Positions 44,662 through 53,206 are shown, counted from the first letter of the stretch. The stretch: 64,000 nucleotides of DNA from JAHQVI01 sp050330195 (GCA_050330195.1 JBHJOB010000052.1:1-64000); one strand, 5' to 3'. Notes: a model not told the origin generated them from the letters alone. A program made the numbers and translations.

Positions 44662-45587
44662 GATGATACTCGCGGGTCGAGACGCCGCACCGCGAGATCG
44701 ATCGCGGCATTGACGAGGACGAAGCCAAGTCCCAGCACCAGCGCCGTGCCCTGAACCATCGGGACGTCGCGCGAGAAAATGGCGTGGACCAGCGCATGGC
44801 CGATCCCCGGCCAGCCGAAGATCGACTCGACGACGATCACCCCTTCGACCAGCGTCACGAACTGCAGGCCAAGATAGGTGATCAGCGGCGCCGAGACGTT
44901 GCGCAGCCCATGGCGGATCAGGGTTTGGCGTTCCGAAAGCCCCTTCCACTGCGCGAAGCGCCAGAACGGCATTCCCGCGATCCGCGCCATTGCGTCGCGG
45001 GCGATCCGCGCATTTACCGCAGCCAGCCCGAGGGCAAGCGTCAGGCTCGGCAGGATGAAATGGCGGGCCTCGACGTGACCTGCGGCGGGAAGCCAGCGCA
45101 GTTGCACTGCAAGAACCACGATCAGGACCAGCGCCATCAGGAATTGCGGCACGGCCTTGAGCCCGGTCGAGGCGACAAGCAACAGCCGGTCCAGCACGCC
45201 CCCGGGCCTCAGCCCCGCGAGGATACCCAACGGAGGTCCGATCAGAAGCGACAGGACGACCGCCGTCAGCGCCAGCGCCAACGACGCGCCGAGTTGGTGC
45301 GCGATCTCCTCGATGACCGGCCGCCCGCTGACGAGGGAGTTTCCGAAATCGAGCCGGGCCAGATCGCCCAGCCATTGCAGGAGCGCGGGCAGCGCCGGAC
45401 CGCCGAGGCCCAGTTCCTCGCGCACGGCATCGGCGGCGGCGGCATCGACGTTGTCGTAGCCATAGCGCCCGGCGGCGATACGCCAGGCCGCGTCGCCGGG
45501 CAGGCTGCGCATCATGACGAATGTCGCGGTCCCGATCAGGACCGCAACCATGATCGCCTGCACCAGCCGGGAGGCAAGTGCGTTCAT
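44658..45587 (-). CDS. ABC transporter permease, DppB/NikB type
   Basis: 309 residues, six membrane helices. The N-terminus (TATFVMMRSLPGDAA) is the DppB-type start, and the loop ARDAMARIAGMPFWRFAQWKGLS is the ATPase contact. C-terminal GVIVVESIFGWPGIGHALVHAI is the family hallmark. ATG 45587 overlaps the binding-protein stop by ATGA, which decides it over the GTG at 45596. Confidence 0.92.
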   Translation of the reverse strand: MNALASRLVQAIMVAVLIGTATFVMMRSLPGDAAWRIAAGRYGYDNVDAAAADAVREELGLGGPALPALLQWLGDLARLDFGNSLVSGRPVIEEIAHQLGASLALALTAVVLSLLIGPPLGILAGLRPGGVLDRLLLVASTGLKAVPQFLMALVLIVVLAVQLRWLPAAGHVEARHFILPSLTLALGLAAVNARIARDAMARIAGMPFWRFAQWKGLSERQTLIRHGLRNVSAPLITYLGLQFVTLVEGVIVVESIFGWPGIGHALVHAIFSRDVPMVQGTALVLGLGFVLVNAAIDLAVRRLDPRVSS

Positions 45588-47089
45588 TCGGTCCACCTCA
45601 AATCCTGCAGGCCGAATGTGCGCTCGAACGGGTCGATGGCCGCGCCCTCGACCCGGTCGGAGACCGCCAGCGTCTGTTGATACCAGGCGATGGGAATGAT
45701 CGGCAGTTCAGCCTGAAGGATAGCGGCGGCCTCGGCGCGCTCCGCATCCCCGCCCTCGCCGCGAGCGACAGCGCGCACCAGCGTCGCGAACTCCTCGTTC
45801 CGCCAGTTCATCGCGCCCCAGTCCCCGTTGCCGACGTAATCGGACAAGACAGTGCCGATCGGATCGGGAACCAGCGAGAAGTTGCGGGCGATGAGGCCAA
45901 GTTCAAGCGAACCGTTCTGATGCCCGGCTGGGATTTCCGAGGAGTTGGTGGTGTTGATCGTCAGTTCGACGCCGATTGCCCGGAACTGCTGTTCCAGCAC
46001 GGCGGCGACCAGCGGAAGCTCGGGCCGGTCCGGATAGGTGGTCAGCGTCAGCGCAAATCGTTCGCCGTCCCGCATCAGGATGCCGTCGCTGCCCGGCTGC
46101 CATCCGAGGCCCGCGAGGATGTTCCTGGCCTTCTCGACGTCGTAGCCAAGCGGCGTGAGCGTGTCGTTGTGCCAGCCCGCGACCGAAGGCGGGAACAGCT
46201 GGTCGGCGCCTTCGGGATAGCGCAGCACGGCGCGAGCGACGCCCTCGCGGTCGATTGCAAGGCTGAGCGCCCGGCGGGCATCGGGTTCCGACAGGAATGC
46301 GTGGCCCGCATTCACCTTGACAAGCAGCGTGCGCGGGATGGCGACCGAAAGCACCTTGACATTGTCCAGCGTACCCAGACGCGACACGCTGGCCGGATCG
46401 AGGCCGAAGACGAACTCGGCCTCGCCCGATTCAGCCATCAGCGCGCGGGTCTCGACCCGGCTGACGCCGGAATAGCTGACATCCGCGATATGTGGCGCCT
46501 TGCCCCAATAGTCGGCGAAGGCCGTCGCAGCGAGGCGGAGCGGCGGCTGCATGGCAGTGATCCGGTAAGGGCCGGTGCCGATGACCTCGATGCCCGCACC
46601 ATCCGGGCCATAGGCGGCGGGAGCGAGGATCTGGGATCGGAACTCCGCCAGAAAGGCCGGAAGCGCCGCCAGCGGCTCGGACAGGGTAACGGTGATCGCG
46701 CCGTTGCCAGCGGCAATGCCAGTGATCGGCAGATCGGCCAGCGGACCGGGCTTTCCGCGGGCGATCTCCAGAGCGTTCACCACGGTGTCGGCGGTCATCG
46801 CCGCGCCATCGTGGAAGCTGACGCCTTCCCGAAGGGTAAAGCTCCATGTCAGCCCGTCCTCGGACACCTGCCATTCGGTGGCAAGTCCCGGCGTGAGTTG
46901 TCCTTCGGCATTGGCGTTCACCAGCGTCTCGGCCACGCCCATCCGTGTGAAAATGTAGCCGCTGGTCGAAGGCTCGGGCGATTGGATTTCGAATTGCGCA
47001 ACGACATCAAGCGTGCCGTCCGATTGCGCCAGCGCTGGGCCGGCGAGCAGTGCGAGCACCGCAGTTGTCGCGAATACTGATCGGATCAT
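45584..47089 (-). CDS. ABC transporter substrate-binding protein, family 5 (peptide/nickel type)
   Basis: 501 residues with a signal peptide cleaved near ALA-QS. It is a SBP_bac_5 (cluster C) protein as used for oligopeptides, nickel chelates and opines: GLATEWQVSEDGLTWSF, REGVSFHDGAAMTADTVV, and ALSLAIDREGVARAVL are the family landmarks. There is no His-rich loop such as that of ZnuA, so it probably binds an organic ligand or metal complex rather than free zinc. It lies 154 bases after the DUF1826 gene; no second Zur-like site is seen in that gap. Confidence 0.92.
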   Translation of the reverse strand: MIRSVFATTAVLALLAGPALAQSDGTLDVVAQFEIQSPEPSTSGYIFTRMGVAETLVNANAEGQLTPGLATEWQVSEDGLTWSFTLREGVSFHDGAAMTADTVVNALEIARGKPGPLADLPITGIAAGNGAITVTLSEPLAALPAFLAEFRSQILAPAAYGPDGAGIEVIGTGPYRITAMQPPLRLAATAFADYWGKAPHIADVSYSGVSRVETRALMAESGEAEFVFGLDPASVSRLGTLDNVKVLSVAIPRTLLVKVNAGHAFLSEPDARRALSLAIDREGVARAVLRYPEGADQLFPPSVAGWHNDTLTPLGYDVEKARNILAGLGWQPGSDGILMRDGERFALTLTTYPDRPELPLVAAVLEQQFRAIGVELTINTTNSSEIPAGHQNGSLELGLIARNFSLVPDPIGTVLSDYVGNGDWGAMNWRNEEFATLVRAVARGEGGDAERAEAAAILQAELPIIPIAWYQQTLAVSDRVEGAAIDPFERTFGLQDLRWTE

Positions 47090-47243
47090 CGTGGTCTGTC
47101 CTGTTAGTGGGAAGTTTGACCGGGCCTGCTGACCGGACGCGCAGCAATATGCGGCGGCGGCAGGGCGTCGAAGGCGCGCATGGGATCATCATTGCGCTTC
47201 CGCGTGCGGAGCCTGGCTGCACCAGGGTTCGACGCGCCCTCCA

Positions 47244-47858
47244 TCAGCACGCCCCTGCATCTTCTACGGGGTCGATCACCACCAGATACCGCGGTCCGCC
47301 CACCTCGCGCGGGGGCGAGCGATGGACGATGGCCGCCAGTTCCTGCCCCGGCCAGAGCACGCCACGGAAGACACCGACCGCGCCACGCGCCATCCGGTGG
47401 ACGGATTGCGGCTCCGCATTCGGACCTATGGGGCCATATTCGGTGCCTGGGCCGCGCAAGGTGCACAACAGCCGTCCGGGCACTGCGTCGACATGCCATT
47501 TCGGGCAGGCCTGCCCCTCGGTCACATCAAGCCGAAGCTCCAGAAGGGGTGATGCAAAGACCCGCATGGCATGGGTGGCCAGCTCTTCGATGTCGGTCGC
47601 CAGCAGCCCGGCGCAGTCGCCTGTTCCCGCCTCGTCGCAGGCTTCGGCTACCGCAGTGGCTACCTGATGGACAGCGAGTCTGCGGCGCAGCCGAGGGAGA
47701 CGTTCGACAGGCAGGGCGTCGAGCGCCATTGACAGCCGCTCCGGCAGTGCGCGCTCCCACAGGGCGAGTGACACGCCCTCCATGCCCAGGGTCTGGAGCA
47801 CGCGCGGATCGGCGCTGCTGTTCATCGCAGTGGCGAAACGGGGAAGAACGTCGCTCAT
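47244..47858 (-). CDS. DUF1826 protein of a zinc-starvation operon
   Basis: 204 residues. DUF1826 is a family of unknown function that typically travels with COG0523 GTPases and Zur. I see CPKWHVDAVPGRLLCTLRGP followed by AIVHRSPP and GGPRYLVVID. His122-x-Asp124, His179 and Arg190 have the order and spacing of the HxD...H...R metal and 2-oxoglutarate site of Fe(II) oxygenases; this is my inference, not a known property. ATG 47858 overlaps the stop of the GTPase gene by ATGA. Confidence 0.85.
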   Translation of the reverse strand: MSDVLPRFATAMNSSADPRVLQTLGMEGVSLALWERALPERLSMALDALPVERLPRLRRRLAVHQVATAVAEACDEAGTGDCAGLLATDIEELATHAMRVFASPLLELRLDVTEGQACPKWHVDAVPGRLLCTLRGPGTEYGPIGPNAEPQSVHRMARGAVGVFRGVLWPGQELAAIVHRSPPREVGGPRYLVVIDPVEDAGAC

Positions 47859-49066
47859 GCGGCGGCCTCCGCGCGCCGCCAGGCCGGGAACGGGTCCGGC
47901 AGATGTGGCAGCGCATCGGGGCCCGGCGCGAGATTGTCGGGCAGCAGGCAGCCGTCGAGCCGCGCCTTGAGTGTCGGCCAGTCGATGCCCGAGCCGATGA
48001 AAACGATCTCCTGCCTGCGGTCGCCCCAAGGCTCCTGCCAATGAGCGGCCATGTAGGCGCGAGCGCTCTCCTGGTCCGGCCAGCGTTCTTGCGGAACGGC
48101 TGCCCACCAGGCGCCAAGCGGTTTCACGGACGACAGCGCCCCGGCAAGGGAAAACTCGGCCACCCAGTCCGGGCGCGTCGCGATCCAGAAATGCCCCTTG
48201 GCGCGGATCACGCCCGGCATCTCGCCGTGCAGCACGGCCATGATCTTTTCCGGCTCGAAGGGGCGTCGCGCGCGGTAGACGAAGCTGGCTACGCCATATT
48301 CCTCGGATTCGGGCACATGGTCGGCAAAGCCGTAGAGTTCCTTGGCCCACATCGGATGCTCGTGCGCCTTGCCGAAATCGAAGAGACCCGTGTCGAGGAT
48401 GGCGTCCGCGGGGACGTCGGAATGGTTCGTCTCGATGATCCGCGCATCGGCATTGAGGCTGCGGATGATCTTGCGCGCGGCGTCCGTGCGCGCGGGCCCG
48501 GCATCGGCGACCTTGTTCAGGATCACCACGTCTGCGAATTCGATCTGGTCGGTCAGGAGATGCACGAGCGTGCGCTCGTCCTCCTCGCCCAGCGTCTCGC
48601 CGCGATCGCGCAGGAAATCGTGGCTGGAATAGTCCCGCAGCAGGTTCACCGCGTCCACGACCGTCACCATCGTGTCAAGGCGGGCCACATCCGACAGGCT
48701 CTCGCCATCGTCATCGCGGAAATCGAACGTGGCGGCCACAGGGAGCGGCTCGGAAATGCCGGTGGACTCGATCAACAGGTAATCAAACCGCCCTTCGGAA
48801 GCGAGACGCCGCACCTCGGCCAGAAGATCGTCGCGAAGGGTGCAGCAGATGCAACCGTTCGACATCTCGACCAGCGTCTCGTCGGTCCGGCTAAGCTCGG
48901 TGTCCGCGCGCACCAGATCGGCGTCGATATTCACCTCCGACATGTCGTTGACGATCACGGCGACTCGCCGCCCGTCTCGATTGTTCAGCACGCGGTTCAG
49001 CAGCGTAGTCTTGCCCGCGCCGAGGAAGCCGGAGAGGACAGTGACTGGAAGGCGGGTGTCGGTCAT
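47855..49066 (-). CDS. COG0523 (CobW/YciC-like) zinc-associated GTPase
   Basis: 403 residues. G3E-family P-loop GTPase of the COG0523 group, thought to deliver metal, mostly zinc, to target proteins when the metal is scarce. Walker A is GFLGAGKTTLLNRVL, the metal motif is NGCICCTLRDD (CxCC), and the guanine motif is ILNKVAD. The CobW C-terminal domain follows (about 235-390). Placement in a Zur-headed operon points to the zinc (YciC/ZigA) branch rather than CobW of B12 synthesis. Coupled to both neighbours by ATGA overlaps. Confidence 0.94.
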   Translation of the reverse strand: MTDTRLPVTVLSGFLGAGKTTLLNRVLNNRDGRRVAVIVNDMSEVNIDADLVRADTELSRTDETLVEMSNGCICCTLRDDLLAEVRRLASEGRFDYLLIESTGISEPLPVAATFDFRDDDGESLSDVARLDTMVTVVDAVNLLRDYSSHDFLRDRGETLGEEDERTLVHLLTDQIEFADVVILNKVADAGPARTDAARKIIRSLNADARIIETNHSDVPADAILDTGLFDFGKAHEHPMWAKELYGFADHVPESEEYGVASFVYRARRPFEPEKIMAVLHGEMPGVIRAKGHFWIATRPDWVAEFSLAGALSSVKPLGAWWAAVPQERWPDQESARAYMAAHWQEPWGDRRQEIVFIGSGIDWPTLKARLDGCLLPDNLAPGPDALPHLPDPFPAWRRAEAAA

Positions 49067-49980
49067 GCGGCGATCTCCAGTGGCGTGACGAAATCCGGGA
49101 ACAGGAGCGAGGCGTGGCAGCTAACGCCCGCCTGCGCACCGTCCGCGAGAGCGAAGTTGATGTTGGGCATCGGCCGGGCGACGTCCCCAGCCGCGAAGAC
49201 GCCGGGCACGCTGGTCTGCGCCATCGGCCCGACCCTGACATACGGGCCCATCGGCCCGTCGGCCATGGCGCAGCCAAACCGTTCGGCCGGGCTGCTCGCC
49301 AGAGTCGTCTTTGGTCCAAGGAACAGGGCGGCAAACCGCTCGGTGGCGCCGCCGATCAGCGTGAGGTCGATGCCGTTTTCATCGGCCCTTGCAGTCTCAA
49401 GCGCCCGATTGTCCACGTGAACGCCGGCAGCGTCGAGCGCGCCGAGGTCGAAGCCATCCATCCCGCCCGTGATGAGCGTGACGCGCTCACTCCAGTCCGC
49501 CCGCAGCATCAGCGCCTGATGCGCGCTCATCGGATGGACGGCGAGCACAGCCAATTGCTCGCCTTTCACCTCGTAGCCGTGGCAATACGGACAGTGCAGA
49601 ACGCGCCGTCCCCAGGCGTCCGCGAGGCCGGGAATATCGGGCAGGATGTCGCGCACGCCATGAGCCAGCACGATGCGCCGTGCCGTGATGCTGTCGCCGC
49701 TCTCAAGAGCGATATCGAAAGCGTTTAGTGCGCCTTTCACCTCCGTCACCGTGTCGTTGTGGAGACTGGCGGTTGGATATGCCCCGAGGTCGGTTCGAAA
49801 CCGCTGAAGGATCTCGCCCGGCGCCACACCGTCCCATCCGGCCACGCCATGCGCAGCGGGCGAGGCGTTGTTGCGCGGGGCGCCTGCATCGATCACGACG
49901 ACCGACCGGCTGGCGCGCCCGAGCTGAAGGGCTGCTGTCAGCCCGGCAAAGCTTCCGCCGATGACGGCAACATCGAACAT
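49063..49980 (-). CDS. Thioredoxin-reductase-like FAD/NAD(P) oxidoreductase
   Basis: 305 residues, one-domain-pair flavoprotein of the TrxB fold: FAD motif VIGGSFAGLTAALQLGRA, the redox pair in HCPYCHGYEV (CPYC, compared with CATC in TrxB), and the second FAD motif GVFAAGDVARP. The NADPH-domain fingerprint is degenerate (AVHPMSAHQALML). It may reduce a thiol partner or a metal-bound disulfide; in this operon a role in freeing or handling zinc is possible. ATG 49980 lies behind a hairpin that includes its ribosome site. Confidence 0.85.
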   Translation of the reverse strand: MFDVAVIGGSFAGLTAALQLGRASRSVVVIDAGAPRNNASPAAHGVAGWDGVAPGEILQRFRTDLGAYPTASLHNDTVTEVKGALNAFDIALESGDSITARRIVLAHGVRDILPDIPGLADAWGRRVLHCPYCHGYEVKGEQLAVLAVHPMSAHQALMLRADWSERVTLITGGMDGFDLGALDAAGVHVDNRALETARADENGIDLTLIGGATERFAALFLGPKTTLASSPAERFGCAMADGPMGPYVRVGPMAQTSVPGVFAAGDVARPMPNINFALADGAQAGVSCHASLLFPDFVTPLEIAA

Positions 49981-49987
49981 GGCAAAT

Positions 49988-50007
49988 CATCTCCGTTCCC
50001 GGAGATG
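49988..50007 (-). promoter_or_regulatory. Hairpin enclosing the ribosome site of the thioredoxin-reductase-like gene
   Basis: CATCTCC and GGAGATG (7-bp stem, 6-base loop) lie in the zur-txr gap. On the transcript the downstream arm is GGAGATG, which is also the only Shine-Dalgarno candidate (about 8 bases before the ATG at 49980). Folding would hide it. Confidence 0.5.
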
Positions 50008-50047
50008 CACTCACCGGGCTGTTGATCTCAGTGTCTTGCTTGTTTGG

Positions 50048-50434
50048 TCAGGCGGCGCAGGCGCCGCAGGCCCCATGCACCTCGACGACATGTCGCCGGG
50101 CGCGGAATCCGGTCCTGCGGGTGATGGCGCTCAACCGCTCCATGACAATCTCGTCCGCGTGTTCCTCGACCAGGCCGCAATCGTCGCAGATCGCGAGAAC
50201 AGGTGCGTGGTCGACGTGCTCGCACTGACAGGAGACGAAGGAGTTGATCGACTCCAGGCGATGCGCGCGCCCCTCTTCCGTGAGCGCCGCGAGCGCTCTG
50301 TACACGGTAGGTGGCGCGAGGCCGGCTTCCTCCCCCCTCAGTTCATCGAGGATCTCGTACGCTGTCATGGGGCGGCCATGTTTCTTCAGGACGCCAAGGA
50401 CTTCTGTCTGCCGCTGACTACTTTGCTTTCTCAC
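50048..50434 (-). CDS. zur: Zinc uptake regulator Zur (Fur family)
   Basis: 128 residues from GTG 50434, or 136 from TTG 50458; an in-frame stop lies directly before the TTG, and the GTG has the better site (GGAAGCGAG). Fur-family protein: winged helix with AYEILDELRGEE and APPTVYRALAALTEEG, then the dimer domain with metal ligands CQCEHVDHAPVLAICDDCG and a C-terminal HGACGACAA (CxxC). The short, Cys-rich form and the neighbouring COG0523 and DUF1826 genes favour Zur over Fur, PerR or Irr. A Zur-type palindrome precedes it, implying autoregulation. Confidence 0.92.
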   Translation of the reverse strand: MRKQSSQRQTEVLGVLKKHGRPMTAYEILDELRGEEAGLAPPTVYRALAALTEEGRAHRLESINSFVSCQCEHVDHAPVLAICDDCGLVEEHADEIVMERLSAITRRTGFRARRHVVEVHGACGACAA

Positions 50435-50466
50435 GGGCTCGCTTCCAGGGGACGACAATCAATGAA

Positions 50467-50495
50467 TTGTTATCTTATAACATACGTTTTGACAA
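50467..50495 (-). promoter_or_regulatory. Promoter with Zur box for the zur operon
   Basis: On the minus strand TTGTCA (50490-50495) and TAACAA (50467-50472) are spaced by 17 bases, a good sigma-70-type promoter. The perfect palindrome TGTTATcttATAACA (50468-50482) covers the -10 box and spacer, as expected of a repressor site. It closely fits the proteobacterial Zur consensus (core TGTTATANTATAACA). Confidence 0.85.
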
Positions 50496-50648
50496 CATGA
50501 TTTCGCGAAGCCACCTGAACAAAATGGATTACCCGATGTTCGCGCCTGACAGCTCTTCGTGGGTGCGGTGCCGCAGCTAGGCATAAGGGGCTGTGCCTGA
50601 ATTGGGGAACCAGCCCGGTCCTCCACCATAGGTGATGGTTTGCTACAT

Positions 50649-50675
50649 AAAAAAACGGGCCCCAAAAGGGGCCCG
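50649..50675 (-). terminator. Terminator of the cold-shock gene
   Basis: A perfect 8-bp GC stem (50656-50663 with 50668-50675) and a 4-base loop, followed on the minus strand by seven Ts. It ends the csp gene and insulates the divergent zur promoter region. Confidence 0.92.
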
Positions 50676-50707
50676 GCTCGTAAATCATACAGTCTTGCGC
50701 GACGCGT

Positions 50708-50917
50708 TTACGCGACCTGCAGCGTACTGACAGCCATCTTGCCGGAGCGCTCATCGCGTTCGGTCTCAAATTCCACCTTCTGGCCTTCGCCGAGATGGCG
50801 GATGCCGGCGCGCTCTAGCGCCGTCGCGTGGACGAACACGTCATTGCCACCTTCGTCCGGCGCAATGAAGCCAAAACCTTTTTGATCATTGTAGAATTTC
50901 ACGGTGCCACTGGTCAT
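50708..50917 (-). CDS. cspA: CspA-family cold-shock protein
   Basis: 69 residues, a single cold-shock domain: GTVKFYNDQKGFGFIAPDEG contains RNP1, and NDVFVHATAL contains RNP2. It binds single-stranded nucleic acid and acts as an RNA chaperone. ATG 50917 gives the usual MTSGTVKFYN start; the open frame upstream is leader. FYN in place of FFN in the first strand is a common alphaproteobacterial variant. Confidence 0.95.
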   Translation of the reverse strand: MTSGTVKFYNDQKGFGFIAPDEGGNDVFVHATALERAGIRHLGEGQKVEFETERDERSGKMAVSTLQVA

Positions 50918-51481
50918 ATCTTTTGCCTTTCGCAATATGAATGCACATGAGCTATCGGCTGCCAGAGGCTGCCGCGGCTCGTCGAGTCGAATTTTGGTAG
51001 AGAAGTTGAACGTGCACCCAGCATTGCTCAGGTGAAACGGCCCCAATTGTCTGGCCAAAGTCGCAGGCACACTCTACGCCCTCCCGTCGCCAATGACAAG
51101 TCGCACGTCATAAGCATTCAGCGGCAGCGGGCAGTTATCCAAAGCCAACTTGTGCACCATCCCTACGAGGTACGGCGAGAATGCTTACCCGTTCCGATCA
51201 GCTACAGGGCTGGTCTATGCATGATTGGCGGAGTCAGGCGTAGAGATGGAGACGGTTGCGGCTCCTTCATATCTGCGGCGCATCTCGCGACTCCAGCGAG
51301 ATGTGTTGACGCGCGCTGATCGAGGCCTGCCCCTGAGCTTGTTGATGTGACGCGGCCCCTCCCATTTGAGACCTTCGCGAATGCGGCTTATATAATGTCG
51401 AGGCGTTTCGCAGAGATTTCGGCATGAGGGGAGACAAAAGCTGCGTCCGCTTCGACAAACCCGGGAACCGCGCGCGAAGCC
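50918..51481. other. Long divergent region csp / PYROXD2-like gene
   Basis: 564 bases without a gene I can support. Part on the csp side is probably the long leader and promoter usual for cold-shock genes. No tRNA, terminator or repeat is seen. Confidence 0.4.
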
Positions 51482-53071
51482 ATGACCGACATCGTCATCA
51501 TCGGCGCCGGGCATAACGGCCTCGTCTGCGCCTTCTATCTGGCCCGCGCAGGGCTGAAGGTGACCGTTCTGGAGCGCCGGGGCGTTGTCGGCGGCGCAGC
51601 GGTGACGGAGGAATTTTACCCCGGTTTCCGCAATTCGACCGCCAGCTATACCGTCTCGCTGCTCAATCCGAAGATCATCGCGGAGATGGACCTTGGCCGT
51701 CACGGCTTGAGCGTCGTGCATCGCCGGATGGCGAATTTCCTGCCGCTGGCGGACGGCTATCTCGCGCTTGGCGAGGGCATAACGCATCGGGAGGTCGCAA
51801 GATTCTCCGCGCGCGACGCCGAACGGCTGGGCGCTTATCATGCGCGGCTGGAGGCCATCGCCGACGTGTTGAGGGGCATCGTGCTGGAGACGCCGCCCAA
51901 TCTTGTCGAAGGCGGCTTGCTACGCGCCATCCCTGAAATGCTGAAAAGCGCGCGGCTCGGCCGCAGGCTCTCCCGGCTCGACCTGACCGCCAAGCGCGAC
52001 CTGCTCGCCCTGTTCGCCCAGTCCGCCGGCGACTGGCTCGACGGCTGGTTCGAGAGCGATCCGATCAAGGCCGCCTATGGTTTTGACGGCGTGGTGGGCA
52101 ACTATGCCAGCCCCTACACGCCGGGCACGGCCTATGTCCTGCTGCATCATGTGTTCGGCGAGGTGAACGGCAGGAAAGGGGTCTGGGGCCACGCCATCGG
52201 CGGCATGGGCGCGATCACGCAGGCGATGGCCGCCGCCTGCCGGGAGGCTGGCGTGGAGATCAGGACGGACGCCGCCGTCCGCGAATTGCTCAGCGAAAAG
52301 GGCAGAGCCGCCGGAATCGTGACCGGGGCCGGCGAGACGGTCCGCGCCCGCGCCGTCGTCTCCAATCTCAATCCGAAGCTGCTGTTCGGCGGCATGGTCG
52401 ATCCCGACCTGCTGCCTGCCGACTTCAAGGAGCGGATCGAACGCTATCGCTGCGGCTCCGGCACGTTCCGCATGAATGTCGCGCTCTCCGGACTGCCGCG
52501 TTTTGCCAGCCTGCCCGAGCCCGGCGATCATCTCACCGCCGGCATCATAATCGCACCCAGCCTTGCCTATATGGACCGCGCCTATATGGATGCGCGCATG
52601 CATGGCTGGTCGCGCCAGCCGATCATCGAGATGCTGATCCCCTCGACGCTGGACGCCACGCTCGCTCCCGAGGGAGCCCATGTCGCGAGCCTGTTCTGCC
52701 AGCATGTCCAGCCGCGATTGTCGGGCGGCCGCTCCTGGGACGACCATCGCGAGGAGGTCGCCGACCTGATGATCGCCACCGTCGACGCCCATGCGCCCGG
52801 CTTCGCGGCCTCTGTCCTCGGACGGCAAATCCTGAGCCCGCTCGATCTGGAGCGGACTTTCGGCCTCGTCGCCGGCGACATCATGCACGGCGCGCTCAGC
52901 CTCGACCAGATGTTCTCGGCGCGCCCCGTCCTCGGCGCGGGCAATTACCGCACCCCCATCCCCGCCCTCTATCAATGCGGCGCGGGCGCCCATCCCGGCG
53001 GCGGCGTCACAGGCGCACCGGGCCACAACGCGGCGCGTGAGGTCTTGCGCGACCTCCCACGAAGGCGGTGA
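51482..53071 (+). CDS. PYROXD2 / phytoene-desaturase-like FAD oxidoreductase
   Basis: 529 residues. The N-terminal dinucleotide motif is VIIGAGHNGLVCAFYLARAG followed by VLERRGVVGGAAVTEE; the C-terminus holds the second FAD contact YQCGAGAHPGGGVTGAPGHNAA. Length and the HAIGGMGAITQAMA motif place it in the PYROXD2 group of the carotenoid-oxidoreductase superfamily. No carotenoid genes are near, so a carotenoid role is unlikely. Substrate unknown. Confidence 0.88.
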   Translation: MTDIVIIGAGHNGLVCAFYLARAGLKVTVLERRGVVGGAAVTEEFYPGFRNSTASYTVSLLNPKIIAEMDLGRHGLSVVHRRMANFLPLADGYLALGEGITHREVARFSARDAERLGAYHARLEAIADVLRGIVLETPPNLVEGGLLRAIPEMLKSARLGRRLSRLDLTAKRDLLALFAQSAGDWLDGWFESDPIKAAYGFDGVVGNYASPYTPGTAYVLLHHVFGEVNGRKGVWGHAIGGMGAITQAMAAACREAGVEIRTDAAVRELLSEKGRAAGIVTGAGETVRARAVVSNLNPKLLFGGMVDPDLLPADFKERIERYRCGSGTFRMNVALSGLPRFASLPEPGDHLTAGIIIAPSLAYMDRAYMDARMHGWSRQPIIEMLIPSTLDATLAPEGAHVASLFCQHVQPRLSGGRSWDDHREEVADLMIATVDAHAPGFAASVLGRQILSPLDLERTFGLVAGDIMHGALSLDQMFSARPVLGAGNYRTPIPALYQCGAGAHPGGGVTGAPGHNAAREVLRDLPRRR

Positions 53072-53206
53072 CCGTGCACCGGATGACAAAGGGGCAATTC
53101 CGGTTGCCGTCACAAAATTCAATCCGGTTGCCTGGACCATCGTTCCGGGGAATGAGAGTGCTCCGGAGATTTCTCCGAAGCACTCTGTTTTCAGCGAACC
53201 CGCCGA

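Noticed and set aside
43843..45375. A 510-codon minus-strand frame extending the DppC-type permease, and a similar extension of the ATPase to 44797
   Set aside because: The extra N-terminal parts are out-of-frame readings of the upstream genes; ATGA overlaps at 44661 and 43846 fix the true starts.
47180..49420. A 746-codon plus-strand open frame
   Set aside because: It is antisense to the DUF1826, COG0523 and TrxR-like genes, whose motifs are unmistakable; its product is Arg/Pro-rich with no domain, as expected of GC-rich shadow frames.
51920..53140. A 406-codon minus-strand frame
   Set aside because: Antisense to the PYROXD2-like flavoprotein; no domain.
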